Positions 1-7,554 of a stretch of 53,062 bases of DNA are shown here, piece after piece; position 1 is the first letter of the stretch; each line of letters opens with the position of its first letter. The notes beneath the pieces are model-generated. The model was given only the letters and a program-made list of their open reading frames with translations, was not told the origin of the DNA and ran no database searches. The position numbers and the translations under genes are program-made. Source of the DNA: an uncultured Candidatus Melainabacteria bacterium (lineage in GTDB: Bacteria > Cyanobacteriota > Vampirovibrionia > Gastranaerophilales > Gastranaerophilaceae); assembly GCA_934777245.1 (NCBI GenBank), contig CAKVND010000008.1, positions 1 through 53,062 of the forward strand, read 5' to 3'.

Positions 1-76
1 GAGTTAAATAATTATATTAAATCTTTTTCATACTTCCAGCTATTCTTAATTCCAGAGCCGATTAGGCTCTTTTTTT
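1..76 (+). repeat. Dispersed structured repeat, copy 1 (truncated by the window edge)
   Basis: This is the 3' part of a repeat found again at 731-864 and 1304-1438. It is nearly identical to the other copies and ends in the same hairpin and T-run (54-76), so it reads as an intrinsic terminator on the plus strand. Its 5' half lies outside the window. It sits directly downstream of the toxin gene, which is on the opposite strand. Confidence 0.85.
54..76 (+). terminator. Intrinsic terminator of repeat copy 1
   Basis: The stem AGAGCC/GGCTCT with loop GATTA is followed by seven T. The T-run is only on the plus-strand side, so it would stop plus-strand transcription entering from outside the window. 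Confidence 0.75.
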
Positions 77-88
77 ATACGAATAGTT

Positions 89-367
89 TTACATGTCAAA
101 CAAATCAGCATGAGAACCTGTAGCAGTTGCGTACAAAATAAGTTCATCTTCTTCGATTCGATAAATGAGTAACCAATCCGATTCAATATGGCACTCCCTA
201 AATCCTTGCATTTCTCCTGCTAACTGATGGTCTCGGTTTTTGACCGGTAAATTTTCTCGTAATGCTAGTTTCTCTAAAATACTTTCCAGTTTTGAAAGAT
301 TTTTGCCTCGCTTTTTCATCAATTTAACATCACGTTTCATTCTATTTGCAAAACGTATTCTTAACAT
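89..367 (-). CDS. RelE/YafQ-type mRNA interferase toxin
   Basis: This 92-residue basic protein fits the YafQ branch of the RelE superfamily, ribosome-dependent endoribonucleases that cut mRNA. His47, His60, Asp64, Trp65 and His86 fall at the spacing of the YafQ catalytic residues, and the C-terminal TGSHADLF pattern is typical. Its ATG overlaps the antitoxin stop by one base (TAATG), so the two are translationally coupled in the usual antitoxin-first order. The length is normal and the gene looks intact. Activity is inferred from the family. Confidence 0.9.
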   Translation of the reverse strand: MLRIRFANRMKRDVKLMKKRGKNLSKLESILEKLALRENLPVKNRDHQLAGEMQGFRECHIESDWLLIYRIEEDELILYATATGSHADLFDM

Positions 368-627
368 TAATCCTCCAGCATAGCCGCCATAGCTTCTTTA
401 GTTGTAGCATACGGTCTGCTAAGATTTTCCTTATTTAAAACATCTTTCATTGCAAGCTTTAAAGAGTCTTTTGGACGCTTAACTTCAAATGGCAACCCTC
501 CGGTTTCGATAGCGATAGATAAAAATATTCTAATTGCAGTCGATGTATCTAACCCTAAACTGTTAAAAAGTTCATCTGCAGCGCTTTTCATAACATCATC
601 AACTCTAATTTGTAATGTTTTTGACAT
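367..627 (-). CDS. RelB/DinJ-family antitoxin
   Basis: This 86-residue protein has the N-terminal ribbon-helix-helix pattern of RelB/DinJ antitoxins: a short beta strand (LQIRVDD), then helices containing TSTAIRIFLSIAIETGGLPF. The C-terminal half would wrap and neutralise the YafQ-like toxin encoded just downstream. The complex normally represses its own promoter. A consensus-like promoter lies at 662-690 with near-repeated AAAATGTA-like half-sites around its -10 box, a reasonable operator. A GGAG ribosome binding site precedes the ATG. Confidence 0.9.
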   Translation of the reverse strand: MSKTLQIRVDDVMKSAADELFNSLGLDTSTAIRIFLSIAIETGGLPFEVKRPKDSLKLAMKDVLNKENLSRPYATTKEAMAAMLED

Positions 628-661
628 AACTTAACTCCATTTTGTATTTATTTTTAATTAC

Positions 662-690
662 ATTTTAATACATTTTGATTGTTTTTGCAA
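662..690 (-). promoter_or_regulatory. Promoter of the toxin-antitoxin operon
   Basis: On the minus strand, TTGCAA (685-690) is followed by 17 bp and TAAAAT (662-667), close to the housekeeping sigma consensus. The short direct repeats across the -10 (AAAATGTATT, AAAATGTAAT) could be the operator for the RHH antitoxin. That last point is inference. Confidence 0.6.
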
Positions 691-700
691 GGATGTACTC

Positions 701-726
701 TGTAGGTTGAGTTTTCAGCTCAACAC
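701..726. repeat. REP-like small palindrome
   Basis: A short hairpin, GTTGAG / CTCAAC with a 7-base loop, is preceded by TGTAG. A similar element with changed but still paired stem bases is at 1939-1965 (TTGGGC / GCCCAA). These look like dispersed REP-type palindromes, not gene-specific terminators. Confidence 0.5.
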
Positions 727-730
727 ATAC

Positions 731-864
731 TCCCCACCTAGGCACTTCTAAACTGCCGACTTGTCTAATAGTGCGACGACCTTTGTTGGAGTTAAATAAT
801 TATATTAAATCTTTTTCATACTTCCAGCTATTCTTAATTCCAGAGCCGATTAGGCTCTTTTTTT
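731..864 (+). repeat. Dispersed structured repeat, copy 2 (full length)
   Basis: This 134-bp unit aligns without gaps to copy 3 (1304-1438). The 3' half is almost identical and the 5' half has diverged. A 6-bp hairpin at 773-787 (CGACGA-CCT-TTGTTG) corresponds to CAACGA-CCT-TCGTTG in copy 3. Both differences keep pairing only as G-U wobbles in a plus-strand RNA. The unit ends in the terminator at 842-864. It may encode a small RNA; no promoter was identified. Confidence 0.7.
842..864 (+). terminator. Intrinsic terminator of repeat copy 2
   Basis: The AGAGCC-GATTA-GGCTCT hairpin is followed by T6, facing the plus strand. It abuts the stop codon of the minus-strand 66-residue gene. Confidence 0.75.
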
Positions 865-1063
865 AATTATATTTCAAAATATTTTTTGCTATCTTAATAA
901 TATTAGCGTTGTTTTTCATTGCAGGGAAAGCTTTTTTTAAAAGCTCTGCCATTAGAACTTCATCCATTTTTAAATTGTACTCAACTTTGTTTTTTGATTT
1001 TGCAATTTGAGCAGCTGTTGTAAACATATTTAATAATTCTAATGCATCTCTATCAGTCATCAA
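863..1063 (-). CDS. Small protein of unknown function in the toxin island
   Basis: This is a 66-residue, mostly helical protein that I do not recognise. An AAAGGAAG ribosome binding site sits about 6 bases before the first of two adjacent ATGs. It starts 18 bases after the stop of a truncated zeta-toxin-like ATPase, so it may be a leftover partner gene of that system. The stop codon merges into the terminator of repeat copy 2. It has no signal peptide or membrane segment. It could be an orphan antitoxin, but nothing in the sequence proves this. Confidence 0.55.
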   Translation of the reverse strand: MMTDRDALELLNMFTTAAQIAKSKNKVEYNLKMDEVLMAELLKKAFPAMKNNANIIKIAKNILKYN

Positions 1064-1081
1064 TTTCTTCCTTTGTTGAGA

Positions 1082-1240
1082 TTATAATCCGATTAAACTT
1101 GGGCAAATTTCCTTGGCAATATCATCAGCATTAAGAAATTCCAGATTTTTTTCTTTTAAAAGAACATTTGCTAATGTACTTTTTCCACTACCATTTGCAC
1201 CAGCAATAATGTATAACATTTTTTTAGACGAAGTATTCAT
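1082..1240 (-). pseudogene. Truncated zeta-toxin/AAA-type P-loop ATPase
   Basis: An ATG at 1240 opens 52 codons with an excellent P-loop (GANGSGKST, residues 14-22) followed by LEFLNADDIAKEI. This is the N-terminal signature of zeta-toxin-like kinases, which are normally about 190 residues. The frame stops soon after that motif, and no continuation is visible in the other frames before the next gene. The C-terminal catalytic and substrate-binding part is therefore gone. It is most likely a decayed toxin gene in an accessory island. Neighbouring repeat copies suggest deletion by recombination. Confidence 0.7.
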
Positions 1241-1303
1241 ATCTTCATAATATCATAAATTTAAGTATAAGTAATCGTAAAAAGATATCTTCACAATAAA
1301 TCT

Positions 1304-1438
1304 TCCCCACTTGGGTAATCCTAAACTGCCAACCTGTCTAATGGTGCAACGACCTTCGTTGGAGTTAAATAATTGTATTAAATCTTTTTCATACTTCCAG
1401 CTATTCTTAATTCCAGAGCCGATTAGGCTCTTTTTTTT
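1304..1438 (+). repeat. Dispersed structured repeat, copy 3 (full length)
   Basis: It aligns with copy 2 over its whole length and with copy 1 over the available 3' half. It contains the hairpin CAACGA-CCT-TCGTTG and ends in the terminator at 1415-1438. The minus strand is open across it, but the implied peptide is low-complexity and runs out through the palindromes, so I do not call a protein. Most of the gene-free stretch 1241-1556 is this repeat plus two palindromes (1448-1477 and 1490-1518). Confidence 0.7.
1415..1438 (+). terminator. Intrinsic terminator of repeat copy 3
   Basis: The AGAGCC-GATTA-GGCTCT stem-loop is followed by T7 or more on the plus strand, identical in stem and loop to copies 1 and 2. 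Confidence 0.75.
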
Positions 1439-1447
1439 GCTGTAGAA

Positions 1448-1477
1448 CAAATAATTGTTGTATTCAAGAACAATTAT
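1448..1477. repeat. AT-rich hairpin
   Basis: AATAATTGTT and AACAATTATT form a 10-bp perfect stem around a 9-base loop. It lies downstream of the minus-strand gene ending at 1557 but lacks a T-run, so a terminator role is doubtful. Confidence 0.45.
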
Positions 1478-1489
1478 TGAACATAATAA

Positions 1490-1518
1490 AGGTGGGAATT
1501 GCTTCGCTTTTCCCACCC
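1490..1518. repeat. REP-like palindrome GTGGGAA...TTCCCAC
   Basis: GTGGGAATTGC and GCTTTTCCCAC form a nearly perfect hairpin with a 3-base loop, flanked by AGG/CCC. It is of the same general type as other short GC-rich palindromes in this window. Confidence 0.5.
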
Positions 1519-1556
1519 GACAATACTTCCTTATGATACACACTTGTTCTATTGAT

Positions 1557-1823
1557 TTATTTTGTTTTACTTAAAATTTCTGCAATTTTATTATTAAAAT
1601 TAGTATTCAATGCACTATCTCGAATCAATGTTTCAAATTGCTCTGCTCTAGAACGTTTTGCCAATTCAAATTCTTTTGGGACTTCTGTTCCCAATTTATC
1701 AACAAGTTTAGCCATTTCTTCAATGCTTTTTTTGTTTTCAGCTTTTCCCTTTAATACATTTTTAAAACCTTTGAATGCAGGTGCTTGTGTTCCAACTTGT
1801 GCCGGATTAATTGTTGTTGACAT
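1557..1823 (-). CDS. Conserved-type small protein of unknown function
   Basis: I choose the ATG at 1823, giving 88 residues. GGAGGT lies just before it, while an upstream in-frame ATG at 1838 would read through that ribosome binding site. The protein is helical and charged with no signal peptide. Its N-terminus has a short PAFKG-like segment after an unstructured stretch, reminiscent of other lineage-specific proteins here (11281-11814, 50084-50680). The function is unknown. It closes the accessory island on this side. Confidence 0.6.
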   Translation of the reverse strand: MSTTINPAQVGTQAPAFKGFKNVLKGKAENKKSIEEMAKLVDKLGTEVPKEFELAKRSRAEQFETLIRDSALNTNFNNKIAEILSKTK

Positions 1824-1938
1824 TATATTTACCTCCATACGTATATACTACATTTAGTATAAAACTTGTCAATTTAAAAAATTGATTAAATTTTGCATTG
1901 CGTTAATAAAAATTTACAATTACATCGTTAATCCTAGA

Positions 1939-1965
1939 GTGTAGATTGGGCTTTCTGCCCAACGG
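1939..1965. repeat. REP-like small palindrome
   Basis: GTAGATTGGGC-TTTCT-GCCCAACG folds as a 6-bp GC-rich hairpin. It has the same design as 701-726, with compensated stem changes, and lies just downstream of the TrmB-like regulator gene. Confidence 0.5.
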
Positions 1966-2790
1966 TTAATGAATCATATAAGTCGCATTAGCACCTAAAA
2001 CTTTATCTTTTAACCGTTTGAAGCCTTTGCCGTAAATATATTTCATCTGTTCAACCAAATTTTCTTCTACATCAATCAGATACATATCATGGACAATAAA
2101 TTCTTTTATAACAAAAACAATGCCGGCATTCTTTGTCCAAATAATATTGGTATCAGAAATATCATTTTTTAGCGAAGAAATCTTGCCGACAATACCTTCT
2201 GAGTCGTCAACAGCAATAATCACCATTCTTCCACCCAGTGATAATTCAATATCACGCGCGAACGCGTGTTGGAAAACCATTCCAAAACGTGAATTAAAGT
2301 TATCATATCCGACAATTCTAATCTCTACGTTTCTATTATACGCATTTAGAAGTTCTTTCTCAAAAATTTTGAAATCTTGAGACCAAACTTCCATATATAT
2401 TTCACGTTTGGCGTTTTGTATAACCTCAATAATCTTTTCTTGAATATTCTGTTTTCCTGTAATTGTTAAAATAGGTTCATTATAATCATCTTTTACTTCA
2501 GGCAAATGTTTATCAAGAAAATTTATTGTTGAATTCATTTTCTTTTGATATCGTTGGGTAAGCTGTTTAGGCTTAATCGGCGTATATGTTTGTGGTTTAG
2601 AATTAGCAGAAACGACAATATTCTTTTCTTCTAGAGCCTTGAGTGTGTCATAAGTTCTTGATTGTGGAATATTGGCAAGCTTCGACACTTCATAACCTGT
2701 TGCAGGATATTTTTTTAGAAGCGCAATATAAACCTTTGCTTCATATGTATTGAATCCGATTTCTTTTAATTTTTCTACTAAATCCGCCAT
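1966..2790 (-). CDS. TrmB-family transcriptional regulator
   Basis: This 274-residue protein has an N-terminal winged-helix TrmB domain (about residues 5-75, with YEVSKLANIPQSRTYDTLKALEEK as the recognition region, quoted here in pieces only). A C-terminal TrmB/PLD-like sensor half includes REIYMEVWSQDF. TrmB regulators usually sense sugars and control transport or glycan genes. The ORF lies 24 bases after glf but has its own promoter (2800-2828) with the -10 box only 9 bases from the ATG and no Shine-Dalgarno. It may be separately and leaderlessly transcribed. The ligand is unknown. Confidence 0.8.
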   Translation of the reverse strand: MADLVEKLKEIGFNTYEAKVYIALLKKYPATGYEVSKLANIPQSRTYDTLKALEEKNIVVSANSKPQTYTPIKPKQLTQRYQKKMNSTINFLDKHLPEVKDDYNEPILTITGKQNIQEKIIEVIQNAKREIYMEVWSQDFKIFEKELLNAYNRNVEIRIVGYDNFNSRFGMVFQHAFARDIELSLGGRMVIIAVDDSEGIVGKISSLKNDISDTNIIWTKNAGIVFVIKEFIVHDMYLIDVEENLVEQMKYIYGKGFKRLKDKVLGANATYMIH

Positions 2791-2799
2791 AATGCCTTT

Positions 2800-2828
2800 A
2801 TTGTAGCAAATTTTTTAGTTGTTTGCAA
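2800..2828 (-). promoter_or_regulatory. Promoter of the TrmB-like gene, probably giving a leaderless mRNA
   Basis: TTGCAA (2823-2828), 17 bp, then TACAAT (2800-2805) on the minus strand; 9 bases separate the -10 box from the ATG. The -35 lies inside the 3' end of glf. The expected transcript would start 1-4 bases before the ATG. Confidence 0.65.
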
Positions 2829-3930
2829 AGAGTTCGTCAAATAAATCTAAAGCTCTGGCTATTGCGCCATCCATATTATAATATTTATAATCACCAAGTC
2901 TGCCTAAAAAATGCACATTATTCATCTTTTTAGCTTCTTCCAAATATTTGTTATATAAATTAGAATTAGCATCACTTGCAATCGGATAATATCTTTCATT
3001 TACGCCGAGTTCAAAGGCTTCTGAGTATTCTTTGGCGATTACCGTTTTTTCTGATTTATCTTGCAAATAGTGTTTGTACTCATGAATTCGTGTAAAATCA
3101 TAATTATTTGGATAATTTATGCAAGCATGAGATTGATAAAATTCCTTGTCATACTCTTCAAACTTAAAGTTTACGCTTCTATAAGGCAACATGCCGTATT
3201 TGTAATTAAAGAACTCATCAATTGAACCGGTATAAAAAATTCTGTCATAGCCTTCTGCAGAATTGAATTCTGTTTCAAGTTCAAGTTTAATATTATCTTG
3301 ATTTAACATATTCTCTATTACTGCTGTATAGCCTTTTCTTGGAATTCCTTGATACTTATCTTGAAAATATCTGTTATCCTTGCTCAAATATACAGGAACG
3401 CGCGCTGTTACTGCACCGTCAATATCTTTTGGAGAAAGTCCCCATTGTTTAGTTGTGTAATTCAAGAAAATCTTTTCATAAACATAGTTTGCTAAAAACT
3501 TCAAATCCTCGTCATCTTGTTTTTGAAATTCCAAAATCGGAACTTTTTTATTGTATTCAAAAGCTTTAAGCAATTTTTCTTCAAGTCTTTTTGCTAAAGT
3601 TTTCGGAAAAACTTGATAAAGAGTGTTAAAGTTAAAAGGAATTTGGGCTTCTATGCCGTCAATAATCCCGACAACTTCATGCATATAAGTTGTAAATTCT
3701 GTAAATTGCTTTAAGTATTGCCAAACATTTTCGTTGTTTGTATGAAAAATATGTGAACCATATTTATGAATCATTATGCCGTTTTTATCGCGATAATCAT
3801 AAGAATTACCACCGATATGATCTTTTTTGTCAATAACAGTAACTTCTTCATTTAGGCGAGTTGCTAATAAATTCGCAATGGTTGCGCCTGAAAATCCGGC
3901 GCCAACAACCAAGTTTCTTTTTTTAAGCAT
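2815..3930 (-). CDS. glf: UDP-galactopyranose mutase
   Basis: This 371-residue flavoenzyme interconverts UDP-galactopyranose and UDP-galactofuranose for surface polysaccharide. The N-terminal dinucleotide-binding loop VVGAGFSGATIA is followed by the family signature around HKYGSHIFHTNN. The central RVPVYLSKDNRYFQDKYQG and C-terminal FLGRLGDYKYYNMD segments are characteristic of the family. The length is normal. It overlaps the upstream glycosyltransferase gene by 8 bases, so the two are co-translated. This implies a galactofuranose-containing glycan. Confidence 0.95.
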   Translation of the reverse strand: MLKKRNLVVGAGFSGATIANLLATRLNEEVTVIDKKDHIGGNSYDYRDKNGIMIHKYGSHIFHTNNENVWQYLKQFTEFTTYMHEVVGIIDGIEAQIPFNFNTLYQVFPKTLAKRLEEKLLKAFEYNKKVPILEFQKQDDEDLKFLANYVYEKIFLNYTTKQWGLSPKDIDGAVTARVPVYLSKDNRYFQDKYQGIPRKGYTAVIENMLNQDNIKLELETEFNSAEGYDRIFYTGSIDEFFNYKYGMLPYRSVNFKFEEYDKEFYQSHACINYPNNYDFTRIHEYKHYLQDKSEKTVIAKEYSEAFELGVNERYYPIASDANSNLYNKYLEEAKKMNNVHFLGRLGDYKYYNMDGAIARALDLFDELFANN

Positions 3931-4930
3931 TTTTTACCTTTCTTTTTAACCAATAAAATCTGTTTTTCTTTACAACTTTTTCGAAAAAGTCAACAGGAGA
4001 ATTTATTAAAAGTTCAAAATCTTTTTTATTTATAGATTTAAAGAAATCTTTTTTTATTTCACCTTGATCATTAAATTGTTTAAATGTTTCAGAAAATTTT
4101 GTTAAAAATTCATTTTGCAAGCTTATATCTAAACGATTTATATTCCATAAATATGCTCGGTATTGGTTAACAAGCTTTTGGGTATTAAATAACTCTTTCA
4201 AATCATTGTTATCATTTAAAAAACGAGTAAGTTCATCATATTCATCGCAAACACAATATATCTTTGCCGGATTATTAATAGATGACATAGGATTGTCTTG
4301 TCTGTAATATAAAAGCGGTTCTTTAAGCAACATAATTTTCGGACTTTTCGCAATAACTTTAAAGTTAAAAGACATGTCTTGAAAAGATGCGCCGGGAGTT
4401 TCTAAGAATTTAATATTGTTTTTTTCTAAGAAACTCTTTCTATAAATTGCAGCCCAAACACTCGCGTGACAAGTGAACATTTTTAAATTATCTTTAGGTT
4501 CAAAAGGCGCTTTCCTTGCACATTTAGCAACTAAACCGCTTCTTTTTGTTTTGTTCTTCTTAGACCAATAATTATAAAAATTGCATTTTACTACATCAAG
4601 ATTATTATCACATGCAGCTTTATAAAGTTTTTCATAAATAGTTACATCTAAAATATCATCCGGCTCAAATATTGCAACAAATTCACCAGTAGCTTCTGCA
4701 AAACCACGATTAACAGACGCTCCATAACCGGAGTTAGGCTTATCTATAATTTTGATTCTGTTATCATTTTGAGCGTATTCTTTTATGATATCTAAAGAAT
4801 TATCTTTAGAACCATCATTTACACAAATAATCTCAATGTCTTTTAATGTTTGTGCAACAACACTATCCAATGCTTCTTTTAAATATTTTTCTGCATTATA
4901 TGTCGGTATTACAACGGATATTATTGGCAT
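3923..4930 (-). CDS. Family 2 glycosyltransferase
   Basis: A GT-A fold transferase begins ISVVIPTYNAEKYLKEALDS and carries the DDG-type nucleotide-binding motif (VNDGSKDNS). The metal-binding region around FEPDDILD completes the family pattern. I prefer the ATG at 4930 (335 residues) because GGAGAAG precedes it; the in-frame ATG at 4966 lacks this. No membrane helix is evident, so it acts at the cytoplasmic face. It overlaps glf, so it may transfer galactofuranose or a related sugar; the acceptor cannot be read from sequence. Confidence 0.88.
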   Translation of the reverse strand: MPIISVVIPTYNAEKYLKEALDSVVAQTLKDIEIICVNDGSKDNSLDIIKEYAQNDNRIKIIDKPNSGYGASVNRGFAEATGEFVAIFEPDDILDVTIYEKLYKAACDNNLDVVKCNFYNYWSKKNKTKRSGLVAKCARKAPFEPKDNLKMFTCHASVWAAIYRKSFLEKNNIKFLETPGASFQDMSFNFKVIAKSPKIMLLKEPLLYYRQDNPMSSINNPAKIYCVCDEYDELTRFLNDNNDLKELFNTQKLVNQYRAYLWNINRLDISLQNEFLTKFSETFKQFNDQGEIKKDFFKSINKKDFELLINSPVDFFEKVVKKNRFYWLKRKVKNA

Positions 4931-4955
4931 TTTGCTTCTCCTGTTTATTAATTTG

Positions 4956-5034
4956 TAGGTCGACAATTTTCATCCAAGACTACTTAAATTTTCAATAATT
5001 GTCGTGTTCAATGGAAATGTTGAACACGACCTAC
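4956..5034. repeat. Nested palindromic repeat element
   Basis: The outer arms GTAGGTCG (4956-4963) and CGACCTAC (5027-5034) are perfect inverted repeats. Inside is an 11-bp hairpin, GTCGTGTTCAA / TTGAACACGAC. The element fills most of the gap between the glycosyltransferase and dtd genes. It resembles the GTAGG-starting palindromes at 701 and 1939 and is probably a mobile REP-like element. Confidence 0.6.
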
Positions 5035-5090
5035 TTGCTATAAGACTATTTTACCATAAAAGCATAATGAAAATAATTAACTCTTACATT

Positions 5091-5528
5091 TTAATTTTCC
5101 AGCATAAAAGTAACCGGCCCGTCGTTAATTAATTCAACATCCATCATTGCACCAAAATGTCCTGTTCCGTATTTTATTCCATAGGACTCAACTTCTTTTA
5201 TAAACGCCTCATAGAGTTCGTTCGCAATTTCAGGAGATGCAGACTTATCAAAACTTGGACGAGTACCTTTTTTACAATCTCCACAAAGTGTAAATTGTGA
5301 AACAATAAGCATTTCTCCATTTATATTTTGAAGAGATAAATTCATCTTATCATTTTCATCAGCAAAAATTCTCAAATTAACAATCTTTTTTGCCATTTTC
5401 TGAATATTCTCTAAGCTATCGCCTTTTTCAATTCCGACAAGAGCCAAAATCCCTTTATCAATACTTGAAAAAAGTTCATTTTCTATTGTTACAGAAGCCT
5501 TTTTCACCCTTTGAATTAAAACTTTCAT
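5091..5528 (-). CDS. dtd: D-aminoacyl-tRNA deacylase
   Basis: This 145-residue protein hydrolyses D-amino acids (and glycine on tRNA-Ala) from mischarged tRNA. It has the DTD start MKVLIQRVKKASV, the active-site SQFTL motif (residues about 76-80) and the C-terminal GPVTFMLEN Gly-cisPro loop. The length is canonical. It overlaps the upstream DUF115 gene by 4 bases (ATGA). The pairing with a glycan gene is probably operon convenience and not a functional link. Confidence 0.96.
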   Translation of the reverse strand: MKVLIQRVKKASVTIENELFSSIDKGILALVGIEKGDSLENIQKMAKKIVNLRIFADENDKMNLSLQNINGEMLIVSQFTLCGDCKKGTRPSFDKSASPEIANELYEAFIKEVESYGIKYGTGHFGAMMDVELINDGPVTFMLEN

Positions 5529-7423
5529 TGTATTTCCTCAATAACTTTAGCTAAATTAGTGTCAACCCTGTTTACACGTTTTAGTGCAACATCATAATAT
5601 TCGAACAACTTTTCATTAATATTTAAGACTGATTCAAACGTAAATTCGCGCATCATTTTCATTTCGTAATCTAAATCCAATTTTACACTTGTAGTTATAA
5701 AATCATAAATCTTATTCTTATCTGCAAAATTTGAACTCAAATCTAAATAATTAATAGAAATCTTTTTCAAAGATTTTAAAATATCAGCATTTACACTACG
5801 TGCTCTATTCAAATCATTTTTCAAAGAATTACTTTGTCTTAATCCTACGTCAAGCATTTTACAAGCTTCGACAAGACTTGATTTTTGCTTTATTAGTTTT
5901 TGTTTAACAGCCTCAATATTATATTTATAATCAACAGAAAAATCTCGTTCTTCAATTGTTTCAGAGTTTTTTAGAGCTTCTTCTAACGCCATATTTTTAA
6001 AGCCGTCAATTTGCGCACCGACTAAAGACGCGTTAATGTATTCTCTGTCATTAAAATGCTGCGTATACTCGCTTAAAGGTTTAATAAACGCTGCATAAAC
6101 AGATTCGGTAGGAATCATGTCGCCGTTAATACCTTTTACATAATATAAAGCCGAGTTCAAATTTTTAAGTCGCTCAATAGCAACTCGTTTTCTTATTTCT
6201 ACATCAGGAGAATTACTTAAAGACTGCGCATAATGTTCAAAATCTCTCGCTGCAATTTCCCAGCGGTTGAACTCTTTGTTAAATCTGCATTCCAAATCCT
6301 TATAAGCGGAGTCTTTGCTGTAACATTGGCCTTCTATATACGCTAAATCTTGACCTACAAGAATTATTTTTGAACACCCCAGTATCCTTGCGCAATTTAA
6401 TGAAGTATATGAAACAGTACCTTTTGACCAATATTCTTGCAAATCAATATCCGCTATTTCACTCCACAAGGCGTTAACAGGAAGATTTGCCGCAACATGT
6501 AAATAGGTTTGTTTAAATTTAAAATTTCTTAAATTTTTATTCGCTGTAGGTTCCGTTATAAAATTAACATCACTTAAATCTAATCCTGCGAGTTGTTTTG
6601 AAGCATCGTAAGATTCAATAATACAAACAAAATCCGGCTTTATACCATGTGCAAAAACAGTTTTTGTTGCAGTTCCGACCACAAACAAAATATATTTGTC
6701 GCGATATTTTTTCAAGACTTCAATATCTCTGTCTAAGCTTGGCCCTGCTGAAACAACGACTGCAGTTTTTCCTACACAACGATTTTTAAGTTCCGCAAAA
6801 GGAATTTCACTAAGCAAGTTAGGAATATTGTTGATTAAGCCCAACGTAAGCCCATAAAAGCGCTGCTTTGTATATTTTAAATCGAGTCCAAACATTCCAA
6901 CTATACGCTGTAATTCTTCTACTATTTTCACAAAATCACCGGAATTTAATTCTCTATATGCTGTAGTAGTAAGTAATAATGGCGTATTTTTTGTGTTTGA
7001 ACGGGTATAAATATAATTACCGACTTGGTCTAAACTATCAGTAACAAAAACATTACGCTTCAAAATATCGTTAGAAAAATCAACCAAAGTAAATGCTATT
7101 TTCATTATGTTCAAATCAGGTTCATACAAAATAACCGTACCTTGAGATTTTAAACTTGCAACTTGAAATAGATAACCTAAACCTAATCCATAAACTAAAT
7201 GAATTGCAATCGGTGAATTTTCTGCCATAGCAAAAATTTCTTGAGCTTCTCCTAGCGGATTTTGCGGATTATGTAAATACAAATTTTTATAAAAAAGATT
7301 GTAAGCTCCATTTTCTTGCTTCAATTCAGGAATTTCTGTCGGAATATAAGCTAAAAGTTTTTTAGCAAGAGCTTCATTTTTTTGCGCAAGCGCGTTTATG
7401 TTTTTTTGAAAAATGTTGTTCAT
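5525..7423 (-). CDS. DUF115 / Maf-like motility-associated glycosyltransferase
   Basis: This 632-residue protein belongs to the family annotated as 6-hydroxymethylpterin pyrophosphokinase MptE-like or Maf. Maf members glycosylate flagellin with nonulosonic acids in other bacteria. The core DUF115 domain (about residues 215-400) begins GKTAVVVSAGPSLDRD and continues with a VVGTATKTVFAHGIKPDFV region. The C-terminal third is helical and likely coiled. No flagellin is encoded nearby, so the substrate could be a pilin or another surface protein. No clear Shine-Dalgarno precedes the ATG. Confidence 0.82.
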   Translation of the reverse strand: MNNIFQKNINALAQKNEALAKKLLAYIPTEIPELKQENGAYNLFYKNLYLHNPQNPLGEAQEIFAMAENSPIAIHLVYGLGLGYLFQVASLKSQGTVILYEPDLNIMKIAFTLVDFSNDILKRNVFVTDSLDQVGNYIYTRSNTKNTPLLLTTTAYRELNSGDFVKIVEELQRIVGMFGLDLKYTKQRFYGLTLGLINNIPNLLSEIPFAELKNRCVGKTAVVVSAGPSLDRDIEVLKKYRDKYILFVVGTATKTVFAHGIKPDFVCIIESYDASKQLAGLDLSDVNFITEPTANKNLRNFKFKQTYLHVAANLPVNALWSEIADIDLQEYWSKGTVSYTSLNCARILGCSKIILVGQDLAYIEGQCYSKDSAYKDLECRFNKEFNRWEIAARDFEHYAQSLSNSPDVEIRKRVAIERLKNLNSALYYVKGINGDMIPTESVYAAFIKPLSEYTQHFNDREYINASLVGAQIDGFKNMALEEALKNSETIEERDFSVDYKYNIEAVKQKLIKQKSSLVEACKMLDVGLRQSNSLKNDLNRARSVNADILKSLKKISINYLDLSSNFADKNKIYDFITTSVKLDLDYEMKMMREFTFESVLNINEKLFEYYDVALKRVNRVDTNLAKVIEEIQ

Positions 7424-7437
7424 GTTTGTCTTATCTT

Positions 7438-7548
7438 AGCTTTCTCCCCTCGCCCCTTGTGGGAGAGGGGATGGGGGTGAGGGGTGGAAGAAAGCTCTTT
7501 TATAAAACCCTCTCCCTAACCCTCTCCACAGGAGAGGGAATAACCGCT
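7438..7548. repeat. GC-rich CCCTCTCC palindromic repeat pair
   Basis: Two adjacent units of the CCCTCACCC/CCCTCTCCC type face each other: a GGGAGAGGGG unit at 7470-7490 and CCCTCTCC...GGAGAGGG at 7508-7539. They contrast sharply with the AT-rich surroundings. Related copies are at 25825-25843, 35790-35838 and 46941-46981. It lies between the DUF115 and rlmN genes and could terminate rlmN transcription or be a selfish palindrome. Confidence 0.7.
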
Positions 7549-7554
7549 CGTTTT

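Noticed and set aside
1..1438. Integron attC sites separating toxin cassettes
   Set aside because: GTTAAAT fits an R' core, but no consistently placed complementary RYYYAAC core is present in the full copies, and no integrase is in the window.
1253..1543. 96-codon minus-strand open frame over repeat copy 3
   Set aside because: It runs through the repeat, the terminator and two palindromes, has no ribosome binding site, and its peptide is explained by the repeat.
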